Below the pieces are notes generated by a model, which was given only the letters and a program-made list of their open reading frames with translations, ran no database searches and was not told where the DNA came from. A DNA stretch of 64,000 nt from Ancylostoma caninum (taxonomy: Eukaryota > Nematoda > Chromadorea > Rhabditida > Ancylostomatidae): assembly GCA_037903475.1 (NCBI GenBank), contig JBAJFG010000487.1:62001-126000 (forward strand). The letters run 5' to 3'. The first letter of the stretch is position 1. Each line of letters starts with the position of its first letter. Below, in pieces: positions 36,086-49,200 of the stretch. The position numbers were made by a program, and so were the translations under genes.

Positions 36086-38478
36086 GGCTAGTACTGAAAT
36101 GTGCATCCCATAGCTCGTTTGGAGAAATTTCCCAAGAAACAGATAAAAATACAGCACGAATTCAATGGTGGAGTAATGCTAGGCAAATGGGGGACAGGTG
36201 GTGGTTTCACCGTGGCATGAAAGTTTCAGCCAAGGGTGGAACCACCGCGTAGTGGGTATGCATAAGAGCGAATAATGCATCAGGTATAATCGAATTCGAA
36301 AATTCGACTCCGAATGAGTTGAAATTCGGGTCTCCGAAAAAAAAAGGCAGAATTACAACTCTCGGGGATTAGTAAGAGCGTACTGAGGGCTTTGATCTTT
36401 CAATATTCGAATTTCATAGATCAGGTTCCTTACGGGATCAGTTTTTTTTTTCCGCAGCAGGTTCAATTTGAAATTAATTAAGTTATTCGATTTCCATTCT
36501 ATCTAAAAAAATATAGCATTGGGATGAGTGTGAAGGTTCAACCGTAATATAACTGAATACACCATGCTTTCAAGGGAAAACGTTCGGTTGCACTGGCAAA
36601 GTTTTGGGTGCAATAGAAAGCCAATAAAGAGGTACATAATAGTGACAATGGTATATCGCGGTCGAAAAATCCAGAGGTATTGCCTGTGTACAGAACCACC
36701 CCCCCCCCCTCCCCCCCTCCCCCCACCCCCACCCACTTATTCCACGCCTCACACCAATGTCAGTACCAGGAAGAGAGGGTTTGTAAATACTTTATGGCTA
36801 TTTGAAACCATTATGCACGTAAATATCTTTGATGAGCTTTATTCCAAACATGAAGTGCAACTAAACAACATGGCAGATAGCAGAATATTCCAAGAATGCC
36901 ACCCTAATCAAGAAGGAAGTTGGAAGTACAGGTCCCATGAACTACTGTCCTTTTAACACATTGTAAACAATTCACTGGCTGGGATTTGCTTCATCAGGGA
37001 GCTTGCTATACAGTAGATTGTGTATCCAGTCGAAGGACGTAAGAACTGTGAAGACCCGAAATTCCCCAAGTAGGCCAGTGCAGCCACTAATAAATGCATA
37101 CGAATTCATTCCCATGAGACTGCAAAGGCTTTTGCATGCAAGCGTAAACAAAAACAATTCCTGAAGGCATGTCAGCGCAATCCCAGCGGGCTAATGGAGG
37201 GAAATTTACTTTATACAAAACACTGGCATGCAGCCTCAGCTAGCAAATTAAAAAATGACATTTATTTGGGGATAAAAGTAAAACAGCAGAAGTTTTTCCG
37301 AATCGATGGGTTAACTGTTACTCTCCTTCTTTAATTTAAAAAAAAACTTTAAAAATCAAGCCATGTTCATATAGAAAAACCGAACTGGTGCGGTCAATAA
37401 AATGCTAGAAAATAGATCGGAGGAAAAAAAAGAAGTGAGGCAGGAAATAGGCACAAAAACTCGACTATTTTTGCTATTGAAGCGTAATAAAATACTAAAC
37501 TAATGGTATTTTCCATGATTTACAATGTATTTCTCCTTTTATATAATACAGCTATGGTACCAGAATTAAGAAGGATCCAGAAAAAAATCTTGTTTTCTCC
37601 CAACAGCAGGTGAGAGATGGAATTGACTTACAAAAAACAATGCTACTTGTAAAGGTTCTACAAATCAAGTTCCAGATCTATACGGACGCTCTACCTTGCA
37701 CGGTAAGAGTTACCCTGCATATCACCCAATACAGGAAAATAACCTGAATAGGGAAATAACTAATGTTCCTCTAATTTTGTTTACTTAATAAACAGCTATT
37801 TTTGAAAATGGATAATAAGTGGATTTTAGACGCCAATTCTACAAACCGTAATTCAGCTAAATTGAGGATTTACCTAGGCCAGCAGTAATAAAAACATGTG
37901 CAATGTAGCATAGTTGGTGTGCTCAACGAAATAATGGGCAATAAGTGGACGAAAACCTAATGATTGGAGCACTTTACCCACACTAAACTTCTCACCCATC
38001 ATTCGTACTTCCGGCCTGTCTCAACACAGGCTGACAAGGACCCGAATCCTCGAAGAAATGAAAGAAGCCAAACAGATGACAACTATATTCCCCTATGTTA
38101 AACCCCGACAAACCTACACGTGGAAAATAATAGTGAACGACGTGGACGACTCGAACGAAAGGAGGGCGCCGGCCGAGCGCGCGCCCTTCCAAGTCGAGTC
38201 GATACGCTGGCACACGTCGCTCTCAGCCTGGTGGGCTGTCCCGTGAAATTAGAATTTTCACGAAATTGCAGCGCTTCTTGTCCTGTTCGTCCTTAGATGG
38301 CATTTGAATAATGGGCTCTAAGACCGGTCGTTCGCATGTGATGATGACGTCATTGGAACTGAGGGGTTCCAAATTGTGGCAGCGCAGAAGGCTCAGCGGC
38401 AACAGAGGGTAAAAATGCAAGAGCCTATTAAAATTTTCCATTTAAGAGCGAATCCTGAAGCTATTTATACGCCAGCTC
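36086..38478. other. No gene recognised
   Basis: AT-rich sequence with a C-rich tract at about 36700-36736 and a GC-rich patch at 38160-38220 (CGCCGGCCGAGCGCGCGCCC). Small ORFs here lack splice support. Confidence 0.5.
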
Positions 38479-38702
38479 CAGTGGCGAACGCAGAAAGTGG
38501 GCGGGAGAGGGGGACGTGGGAAAAAAGTGGGGTCTCCGTGGTTTTGGGGACCCAGACGGAAAAAAAAGTTAATGGAAATATTAATTATAATAATTAATAA
38601 GAATTATATTAAAAACAATAATAAAAATAAACAATTAAAAATAAACTAACACAAGATTTTTGACGCGCCTCCCCCCCCCCCCCCATCCTGCGTCCGCCAC
38701 TG
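38479..38702 (+). mobile_element. hAT-like MITE, copy 3
   Basis: Ends CAGTGGCGAACGCAG and TGCGTCCGCCACTG. Flanks GCCAGCTC (38471-38478) and GTCAGCTC (38703-38710) match at seven of eight bases. The middle matches copies 1 and 2 but has shorter AT and C runs. Confidence 0.87.
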
Positions 38703-39717
38703 GTCAGCTCGAATACGTTATTCTATGCGTTCATGTTCACAAAGCAGTCACTTAACCTGCAGCTAAACAGACATAGTCCAAAGAAAATTAAGGAAATACA
38801 CAAAAAAATCCAGTCAAGTCCTCCTTACAAGTTAAGAAACAAGCTTGTTTCGCCGCCTGCACCTTTCATGACTCACTTATCACTTGTTAACTTTTAATAG
38901 CCGAGGTTCTACTTCATTTACAGCGAATCAATGGCAGAAACTCGTTTTTGTTTCCTTACAGCCTCTTAGCCGAATGCACTGCCCAGATGCACTAGTCTGT
39001 CTCGTCCGCAGCATCGGTATTTTAATGGCTGAAGCGCCAATTAAATGAAGAACGAATTGTTCTATATAAAGGAGAGAGTGGTGGGCGTTAGTGGCGTCAA
39101 CTGTTTTGAGATGAGCCATGCATTCGACGTCATGCATGAGAATCATACGGGCACTGAACGCCTATGGGCTCTTTACAGTGATTTAATGGGGTTGATGGAG
39201 AGGGGGGGGGGGGGGGGCGGAGCACTCAGTGTAGAAGTCTGATATACTTCTGAGCTAGCAAGCAAGGACGAGTAGAAGGCTGGATTGCCCAAAGCACGGA
39301 TCGAACCATCAGCGGGCAGTGCGCTTCTTACCAGTTCCCCCCCCCCCCCTTCCCCGCCCCTTTCTGCGGGCATACAATAGGTAAGAAGTGGAAAATAGGG
39401 CGTGAAAGAAGGAGTTATGAAAGACAGGAAGTCAGAAAGAGATGCGCCCAGCTGGGACAGAACTCTCAAAAATGCGTAGCATACATAGATAATCTGTCAT
39501 AACGGAAGCGTAAAATCCAAGAAGCCATGGACACGTTGTGAATGTTGACTCAAGGCTTCATAGCTAGGTAAACCTCAAAATCCAGGTTTGATGCATGGAA
39601 AACGGAGCCGGAGCTGTCCCAGTGCTGTATGATTGGTAGATTCGAGAAGCTCCTCCTGCTTCCCAATAATTAACCAGCAGAGAAGCGTACAAATCTGAGT
39701 GCATTATTTTAGGGCCC

Positions 39718-39821
39718 GCATTGAGACTCAGGTAAACAGGCGAATGTCATACATATCTTACCCATCCGTAGCATAAGCGCCAATACATTTACCCTGGGTA
39801 ATCTCAACGATGCATTCAGGC
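39718..39821. mobile_element. TTACCC-type MITE, left end eroded
   Basis: The right half is intact (TACCCTGGGTAATCTCAACG); the left half is diverged. Confidence 0.55.
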
Positions 39822-40048
39822 CCAGTAGTACACTCCTAAATGCATTATACGCGCACAAATTTTAGCTTGAACGGAAGACGAGTTAGCAAATGTGTGAATG
39901 AGCCAATCGTACAACAGTGGCACCGCCTTATTTTCACTCACAAGGCACCCCAAAGCATTTTACTATGCAGACATGGTGTGGAAAATCGATAAAATCGATT
40001 TCCATGAAAAAGCAGTAGAATCCGAGGTTGCAGAGGAGGGCATAGTCT

Positions 40049-40610
40049 CCTTCATTCTGCTGGTTTGAGAAGGAAATATCGGTGGAGAGAAGCAGAGCGC
40101 AGCTAACAAAAAAGATGTCATTTTACTGCGCAAGGTTTACTATGGTGTTGTTGGCTATAGATAGGGGTGGAAATTAAGGAAACTGAAGAGTTTGGTCTGG
40201 TGCAGCTTAGCAGTAATAGAAACTCGCTAAAATAATGCCATTTCTTTATTCGTGCGGTATATTACAAAAATCCTTCGATGTACTATACATGGCTGCAACA
40301 CTGACAATTTATGGTATAAACCAGCAGATTACGACAAAAGACCAGACACTGTCAGTGTTGTAATCATGTGTAGTACATCGAAGGACTTTTGTATTATTTA
40401 TATCGCACAAATAGAGAAATAGCATTTTAGCGGAATTTCTATTACTGCTAAGCTGCACCAGATCTAACTTTTCATTTGCTTAATTTTTACCCCAATCTAT
40501 AACCAACGACATTATAGTAAACCTTGCTCAGTAACATGACATCTTTTTTGTTAGCTGGCGCTCTGCTTCTTTTCAGTGATATTTCCTTCTCAAATCAGTA
40601 GAATGAAGGA
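40049..40610. mobile_element. Large fold-back element, arms ~260 bp
   Basis: Arms 40049-40305 and 40351-40610 pair through most of their length, with a spacer of about 45 bases. Examples are CCTTCGATGTACTATACATG against CATGTGTAGTACATCGAAGG, and TTGAGAAGGAAATATC against GATATTTCCTTCTCAA. No coding sequence. Confidence 0.85.
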
Positions 40611-43217
40611 AATGGGCAATCAAGCGCATATTGCCCCTTCTGCGTGCCATGCATCCACTTAATAAGGCCAAGCACTATTTGCATACAGCATCTGAGAGCC
40701 TCTCTGGCTGCATTCCAGCGCTAGCTTCGCCGCCATCACCCTTCATATCTCGGATAAGCTGTGCGCTTGAAGAACTCCGTCTCTACATCGCGAGAACTAA
40801 TTTCTGCTAAAGGAAAACGAAACGTGCACGACAAAAATGTCACGTACACTCGTAGCCTTTCATTATACGGCGAAACCCTAATCGCAAGGAAAAGCCAGCA
40901 ATTCGCCTAGCCACTCAACAAAAAGCTGAAAGGACTAGGAGGGATATAACATGAGCAGTAAAGCAAGATCCAGATGGAGACAACCATAAATGCAGGACGC
41001 AATAACCATTCTGCAGAGATTTACTGCCCAGCCATGAGTGGTTATGCGTGCTCAGGCTTGGAAAGAAGTTGCAGAAGGATACTTACTGGCTTAATATGAA
41101 CATAAACCACCTACGAGCACTTTCAAGCTCGGTGGAAGGTAAAAAGTAATATTAGTTAGTAATTAAATCATGGGAAATTTAGCGTCAAGCTTAATTCCTC
41201 CGCATAGTTGCCATATGACGAGACGAAAAGACATTTCTGTAACATAACCCCGAAAGAAGTGCGTTTCCAGCATAATAACAGGCTCTACCAAGCTGCAAAT
41301 CTCTTCCCCCTCCAAAAAAAAAAAAACAGACAAAGATATCTTATGGTGTTCAGCTGTGCATAAACAAAGAATGCCCTTGAAATGTCTGAATAAATAAACA
41401 AAGACATTCTGAAGCATAAAACCGTCCAGATGGAGCGCAGAAAAACGTAGTAGAGAATACCAACAGGCTTCACAAGCACTGCGGGCTTCAGGGTATGGAT
41501 CTGCCAGCCCATAGGCGATGCTTATTAATTGCCATGGTGAGCATATTTCTTTAGCCAGTAGTCATCCCTTTCTTCCTCTCCGTTGATCAGGAAAAAGCTT
41601 AGTTAATCCAAAAAAAAAAACTAGTAAAAAGCGTAAAAACTGAGGAAATTCTGAAGCTATATGGAAATTTTATACTATTATCTGTTCAGTTTTCGTTTCG
41701 TGCATGAACCCTATACGAAAACCAAACACAGAAGTAAGTTTTCTCCTGCACTCATCAGTGAGGTGAAGGAAACCTACTACATTTTGTTTCTAAGCTTATA
41801 CCTTAAGAAATACCTAACCTAACTCAAGCACAGCATCCAAAGTTCCGTCTCCGTTCGCCACCTAATTTACTGAAAATGCCGACAAAATGTGCTGCGCCCA
41901 CAATATCAGTAACGTAATTAAACGCTGGGAACACCAGAGCATGTCATGGAATGCGCACGGTATGACGTTCAGAAACGTCATTCCCAGGCAGTTTCCTGAC
42001 ACTTGGCAGAGAACGTCCAGATGTGCAGCTCACGTCAAAGGAAGGACGCTGGCACCATTTGTTAAATCGCTATTGAACCAAAAAGGTTTCATGAAATTTT
42101 GTGAGCACTCGCCTTTTAGCATCAATATAAAGCTCCTACAGGTGACGTCATGAGACGCAGTTGCACTTCTGAAGTGAAATGCAAACATAAATAAACAAAA
42201 AAAACATAAACATTACAACACATTACATAAGACTAACAATAAGATGTTTTCGTGGAAGCGCCAGGAAGCTATCATATGCAATATTTTGCTCCTGCAATAT
42301 TTTGCTCAGTATGTGATGATCCAGCGATGCTGGATCATGCGTGGGAAACTCCACCCACTATTGCTGCATTTCTTGATTTGCTTCTGTAGCCATCGCTTGT
42401 CGGCAAGAATTGCTACCGTGGAAGGAATACGAATCGACACTTGTGGCAATTCAGAAGGCGAGAGAATCTATGCCTTCTGGAGGAAGGAAAATGCCCACCT
42501 TTAAAGAGGTCAGGATTACTAAACAAAAAAGTGAAGGAAGTACATTAAAAACATTACTTGTTACTCCGTGGTTAACGTGACGGACGCAAACGTTACGGAG
42601 GGTGTGAGAATCTGTACCATAAACGAGATGGAGGGTGTGGCCAAGCTCTGTGATTGGCCGGTCACATGGGAAAGGAAACCGCATGACCTAAGCTTCAGAA
42701 AAAAAAAGTTAAAAAAGATTTTATCTTGAATTTAAGGCAATAAAAATATATAAGATGAATAGAACAAATAAAATATAGATATTGAAAATAAGTATTTGAT
42801 AATAGCAACGATGATAAAATACTGGAAGTTAGCTGTAGGAATTTCAATGAAGAGAATTGTTAGAGAAAACATTGGAATTGGGGCGTGGACTTCCTCCATG
42901 TCCGCAGCCCTCATCATCGCGATTGGTTGATTCCCTTTCAAAAAGTAAAAAGGTGCAGATGACACTGGGAACAGAATAAAATATGGCAAGGCATGTTAAT
43001 ACAGCTAGTAGAACGTATAATAAGGATAATACATTGCATAGCGAGCAGTGTTATATTCACACTATCATACGCCATTACCGCTGGAGTGGATGAATAGTGA
43101 CCTAATTGAAAGCAAGTTGCACGCCAAAATTATTCAAGCAATGTTTCGCGTCATTTGCATCGTGATGTGCAGCAAGTGCCAGCAACTCACTCGCCAGATC
43201 TCTACAGGCTGAAGTGT
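40611..43217. other. No gene recognised
   Basis: Repeat-poor AT-rich sequence with short ORFs that have no splice partners. A small palindrome GATCCAGCGATGCTGGATC occurs at about 42318. Confidence 0.5.
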
Positions 43218-43370
43218 ACTATAGTGTGTTTCAACGGGGAACATAGCTGTAAAGATATTAGAGAAATAGAGAACGCAAGAAATAGTGCCGCGTTTGGAGA
43301 GGAGCTGAGAAATGCAGATTATAGGCACAGATACTGAACTATCGTCGTTTTTGAAACGGACTATATTTGC
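43218..43370 (+). repeat. Dispersed ~150-bp repeat, copy 3
   Basis: It starts CTATAGTGTGTTTCAACGGG and ends ATCGTCGTTTTTGAAACGGA. It lies directly beside the truncated hAT-like MITE. Confidence 0.65.
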
Positions 43371-43397
43371 GTTCGCTGGTCTAGGAGTATCTACAGA

Positions 43398-43652
43398 CAG
43401 TGGCGGAGGCAGAAAGTGGGCGGGAGGTGGGGGGGGGGCGTGGGAAGAAATTGGGGTCTCCGCCGTTTTATGGACCCAGACAGAAAATAAAATTGATAAG
43501 AATATTAATTATAAAAATAAACAATTGATAAAGATTATATTAAAAAATAATATTAAAAATGAGCAAGTAAAAATAAACTAATGCAAGATTTTTTATATGT
43601 ATCGTAAAGTAATTTCAAAAATTTGCCGACTCATTCTCAGAAAGGGGGGGGG
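43398..43652 (+). mobile_element. hAT-like MITE, copy 4, right end lost
   Basis: The left end CAGTGGCGGAGGCAG and the interior (GGGACCCAGACAGAAAA...AATTTCAAAAATTTGCCGAC) match the family. The element stops at a G-run and has no right TIR. Confidence 0.8.
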
Positions 43653-44459
43653 GCATAACGTAATCGCTGCGACCAACGGCAGTTGCGACGATACTAAGGA
43701 CATTTGAGATATAGACATGAAGCGATGAGAGGCGATCGCATCGCACAATTATTAGCACTGCCATCACGTGCCAGAGCCAATTCACTTTAAAGTGGCAAAG
43801 TCTCGCAACACTCTGTGCTGGCATGGACATGTTTTTAGGCGAAATTTCACGAGCAGCTGTGACTGCAGTGGATGCAACAACAGTGAAAACGACCAAAGCT
43901 GATTGGTCGAAAATAAAAATAGCAAACGCGCGGCTTACTTGGCTACACCCTCCTCGAGACGAGAGCTGCTAGTCTAAATTGGCTACATGTCATTCGAGCC
44001 TCATTATTGGCCTCATTACTGTAGCTATATTCTTTGGAACGGGCAGAAGAAAAGGACATACATATGAAAGCGAGGAGATGGAAATAGGAGAAAACGAGAA
44101 AGCTCACATGAGAAGCAATACGAGGAATAATCAAAGTAGGAAGAAGTATGCTGAAAGATATGCTGCATAAATGCGGATTTAAATATGGAGCCTGACAGTC
44201 ATAATCAGACTAGAGGCGAATTAGACAAATTTCAGAAATATGTATCCCGAGCAGTTCGGTACAAAGACAAGATGAAAAATTTCGGCTTTGCAGCGTCTTT
44301 TTTTTTCAAACGGCGTAAATTGGCGCGTCGTTGGTTTGGTAGGTCAAATTCGATATACCTTAGTCATTAGCCAGTGACTTCTTGTAACCATCTCAGAATA
44401 AGCTACGGATGCATTTCCCTACTGATAACTATTCTACGAATCACTAAAATAGATTGTCA

Positions 44460-44530
44460 GTGGGAGGGGGGGGGGTTGTGAGAGGGGACGGAGGGGAGGG
44501 GTGTGGAGTAATTCGGGAGGGGGGGGGCGG
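44460..44530 (+). other. G-rich tract with quadruplex potential
   Basis: Five or more runs of at least four G within 70 bases, including two runs of nine or more, on the plus strand. Confidence 0.7.
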
Positions 44531-44981
44531 TAGTCATACGGGAGTTGATTTCTCACTATCACTATCTTAGACAGTGAGTAGATAAATAGCAACACGTATA
44601 ATTAGGAGCAACTGGTGAATATGAGTGAGGGCGTGAAGAGAACGAAACGCAAAGAATGGGCAACATTAAGGAGAAACTGCTTAATAGGCAAATATTTCCA
44701 AGAAGTAGAACAGAGATATGAAAAATCGAAGGCCGCAGAGCCGTTCCGTTCTGTTTATGTGACCAGCCGTCGAGGCGTCAACTGTCATCGATTTCTTCTC
44801 CGCCACCTAATCAAACATCACATCGACCAGCAATTTTTTTAGAAGCGACCATTTCAGGTCAACTACGTCAAGGGTGGCCATTTCGAGATTGAAAGCGTGA
44901 ATTGAAAATTGTAGTAACCTTGAAATGAAGATCAAATATATGTAGACCAAGGACTGTTAGCAATGTGTATTTATCCAGCTG

Positions 44982-45676
44982 ACAAGGGAAGTGCAACAGG
45001 CCAGACTCGCAAATCGGAATGAAACCTATCTGGCTTGAATCTTTGTTGGAGAGGGTGTTACAGTATATATTTCATTATTGCCCTCGATTCCAAAAAAACA
45101 AAAATCCCACCACAGTACCATATGCGCTGCAGCACTCGTCCGTCAGCGACGATGTGGCCGAGTGGGGAGGATGCTGCACTGTCAGCTCGAGAGTTTGAAC
45201 CCCGTCATGCGCACCTACCTGTTTTGCTCTCTCATTTTTTTATTCCCCCTGTGTTGTTGAAATCAAATTTAAAAGGTTAGAAGATAATACTTATCCTTAC
45301 TGACGATCACTAAACTACGTTCATAGCATAGTAGTTATTCTATAGCTAGTACGTCAGTAAAGACAAGTGTTGTCTTCTAGCCCTCCAAAATTGATTTCAA
45401 TAACATAGGAGGAATAAAAAACAAAAATGCAAAACGAGTGTCAATGACGGGATCCAAACCCTCGACCTCCTGCCTATCAGTCCGCATCCTCTCCACTCGG
45501 CCACCTCGTCGCTGACGGACTAGTGCTGCAACGCATATAGTACTGTGGTGGGATTTTTGTTTTTTGAAGCCGAGGGCAGTAACAAAATATATACTGCAAC
45601 ACCCTCTCCAACAAAGATTCAAGCCAGATAGGTTTCATCCCGATTTTCGAATATGGCCTCTTGCACTTCCCTTGTG
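44982..45676. mobile_element. Giant hairpin of two head-to-head tRNA-like SINE copies
   Basis: Arms 44982-45306 and 45351-45676 are inverted copies, separated by about 44 bases. Each carries a pol III A-box match TGGCCGAGTGG, followed about 40 bases on by a B-box-like AGTTTGAACCC (left) or GGTTTGGATCC (right, minus strand). The boxes resemble tRNA-Ser/Leu. The fit is strong for the A box and weaker for the left B box. Downstream parts of each arm are AT-rich. Confidence 0.75.
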
Positions 45677-46284
45677 AGATTAGGTAACCCAAGTTTAGAG
45701 ATATGGTCGGTTGTATAAAATCTGACAAGCTTTTGTGGAAACGGGCTAATGGCTAACAAATTAAGAGTTTCAAAGTCATTCTCAGGACCATGTACGGTTC
45801 TCCATGCCTGTCTCTCGCAATACATCATCCTGACCCCGTCAAACACACTGGAGTTATGTAGCATCCACCGTCAACCACAGTTCTCCAGCACAACTGATTC
45901 TTCAGCCATATCGCAAAAATTTATATTACAAACGTAGAACCATTTTTTCATATAAATGAAGTGACAACATAAGAAAATGTTGCTTTTCATTACTATACTA
46001 ATCGACACAACGGGTACACTAGCATATCACAAGTAATTCAGTTGAAATATACAGCTCTTAACCATGTCTTGACACTACGAATCGATTTATAATTCTGTAT
46101 GTACTGTACCTATACTGTTCAGAATGGAATGTGCCTGGGCGGGAGAGTGCTGCTGTGAGGCAAGGATCGCAACAACACACTTGGGCGCGTTAACCTAAGC
46201 CTGATTTACTTACTGGTTGGTGACAAGGAACAAATGGGAAATCATGAAGTGAATCATGATGAATACGAAAGAAATGGCTAAGAA

Positions 46285-49200
46285 TTAGTTGAATAACACA
46301 GGCAAGTCGTCCTCGTTCGCTAGTAGATTCCTCGGCTGATTTTCGGTCTCTGCAGGTATGTCCACCCCGGCCGCCGCACGTTCTGCCGCCTCGAGCTCCT
46401 TTTGTTTCTTCTTGTTGGCTTGAATCTTTTTCATTCTGCAAATCGGAAAAGGTTAGATGAAGTGCGGCGCCTTTGGTAAAGAAAAACTTCTGTAGAAAGA
46501 CAAAGATAAGGTGCATTTTAACGGGAAATTGTATCTAACATTTCTCTTCAGCATTAGTCTACCCAAATCTGATTTCCGTCGAAAATTCCACATAAAAACG
46601 CACTCAAATTAACAAGGAATGAATTTTTTCACATGGATTTGATAATGGTGAGATGGACTTCTTTATTGAATATTTCTACAATCATCGAATATTTTGCTAG
46701 TCCATTACCAACTATCGAGCAAGCAGCGTTAATATTAATAAACTAATGACCGACAACGATGACAGTCACAAATTTATGAATAAATTCTAAAAACCCTACC
46801 TGAAGAACTCTTCTCTTTCCATTTCGTCTAATTCCGTAACAATATAGGTCAGCGTATTTTCAATACGAGGAATAATTACTGAAATATGATCATATTTATA
46901 TAAGTTGTAGAATTTCACATCAGATTATTCAACACAACAAAACTCAGTCATATCGAGGAGTTCTGCGCAATAAAATATGGAACTTCCCAATCCTTTATGA
47001 AGAGAGAAGGGGAAAAAGCAAGAAAAGAACAGAATTCCCGCTAAAAAAAGGACTACTGTGTGATACCAGCGCATTGGGCATAGGAGGCAACTACAGTAAC
47101 TGTGACCTACACTGATTTCCAAAGACAAAAAGAAGTGAAAGCTGAAGTCGTGATGAGGTAATTCAACGACTTCGCGATTCTAAGTTCGAAAAAATGACAG
47201 CTATTTACATTTTACTAAGGGAGCACTCAGGAAATGGATCAATTTTTTTGAATGAGAATTCTCGGCCAAACATGGAAAAACGGATTCCTAAGCAAACCCT
47301 CCACAAGAAAGTCTGATTACTAAGAAAACGGAACTTATCCACAAACCGTGTTCAATGGCGTTAACTCTCCTATTCGTGACTTTGATAGCCTCATCCAGAG
47401 TGATGAAACAAGTTTGTAATGTGGCCAGCTCCACCAAAAGTTCAATCGCCTGGAAAAATCCATGGACATTTTCGCCACGCCACGAAAGCGTCGAAATATT
47501 ATATTTCGTGAAATATTGCAAGTAAAAACCAATTGAGCTGCCTACTTTATTGTAATTCTTCTTCAGCTTGGCAATGTTAGCTCCACCTTTGCCAAGACCC
47601 GTGAGATCGTATGCGTCAGGTCCTTCTGCTGTGGCGTCGAATACGGGTAGCATTACACCTAAATTTACGGGAACATTGTGAAAGGACCACTTCAGTTTAA
47701 GTTTATGTTTTTGGAGGAAATCGCGGGTTTAAGCCTTCTGCGCTAACATATTACCGCCCCATAATGAAACTTTGAAACTAAAGTGACATATGCTAAACCT
47801 AACATACATTTTTTTGCTACACTCCATCACCTAGCAAACATTCCCTGTGTCAACTGGGAAGTATCCTCCATACTCGGCAAAATAATGTCAGCTCAATATG
47901 TTTACAACCACTTCAACGCAATACTAAGAAAAAATGCTTGATTAGGGGTAATGATTAGAGGATATGTCACTCTCGCCCATTCTCGCAAGAGAAAAAGAAG
48001 CTTTGCACATTTCTGGAATAGTTTTCTAATAGCAAAAGCTGTGCATGACTAACAGATAGTGAAGGAAGGCAGATGATAAGATGAAAGCGCCCATAAAAAC
48101 GAGGATATTCAACAATAAAGTCAGCGTTAGACAGTTAAGTCGTCAAAACCTGGATAGACAAGAAAGTCAATGAACGATAAGAAGCTGTGCTTCAACCATA
48201 GACTCAAAAAATTCAAGTAATCTTTAGCAAAGACTTGGATCTGCAGGATACTCAAAACAAAAATTGAGAAAGAAAGACTACATCCAATAATAATAGAATG
48301 CTAGGCCCAATTTAAAATAACAGTGCAACCCCTCCATCGCAGTAGGCCAACTATACATTAATCTAAGATAGCATAAACATTCAGAATTCTGCTAACAAAA
48401 AAGATCTCCAGCGCAACCAATATTTTGCGCAATATTTGTGAAAAATTAATAGAAGTGATCATTCCAACACCAACCTCGCGTTTGCAAATAATTTAGAAAG
48501 GTGGTATAATAAGGAATGAATTGAATCACTTATAACTGCCCTCAATATACATATAAGATCGAGACCATGCGGCATATGTATTCACATCCACAGATTCGTT
48601 AAGTAGAAATGATTCATAGTCAAATCCGAGTAAAAACTGCTTTTTTAAAACAACAAACACCATAACTGCTAACGCCTTCGAATTAAGAACTCAGAAATAA
48701 ACCTTTAGCGAGTTGTAAAAAACAGAATATCGATCTACAACATCTGCGTATATCGAAATGTGTACCTAAATTGTCAGGTTGTGGCACGAAACGCGGGGTG
48801 AAGAGATGTTCTCTCTTGCACATCTTGGAGGTGGAAGGTCCAACTACTCAGAAAAAATGGACAAGGTATCAAACATCTACTAAAGAAGAGAAAGGATTAT
48901 AGAGTAACTCAAGCTCGGATGTGGCATCTGGTCAGAATTTGGTCTGAGAGTAAGAAGAGGAGCAGAGAAAAAAAGGAATTTTGCGGTCAGGAAGTTTTTG
49001 GAGCTCGACTAATAAGAAAAATTATATATCAACAGTTTTCATATAGGACTCTGCATGTAACTGTCTAACGAATCCTCGAAATGAAAAAAAAACGAATGAA
49101 AAAGCATGCACAATTACAAATTTAAAATAAAGGATATTTACCAACCGACTACGTTCTCCTTCTTCATGCGTACACGGTACTGAGCCTGTGAGACGTTCTG

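Noticed and set aside
36503..36956. ORFs rich in Gly or Pro around 36700
   Set aside because: They are translations of the C-rich tract at 36700-36736 and have no coding support.
45130..45215. tRNA-Ser/Leu gene
   Set aside because: A and B boxes are present but the acceptor and T stems do not close, and the sequence is part of a larger inverted repeat; a SINE head fits better.
46190..46516. 108-codon minus-strand ORF over the end of V-ATPase D
   Set aside because: It is a frame shadow of the last V-ATPase exon, which reads correctly in another frame.
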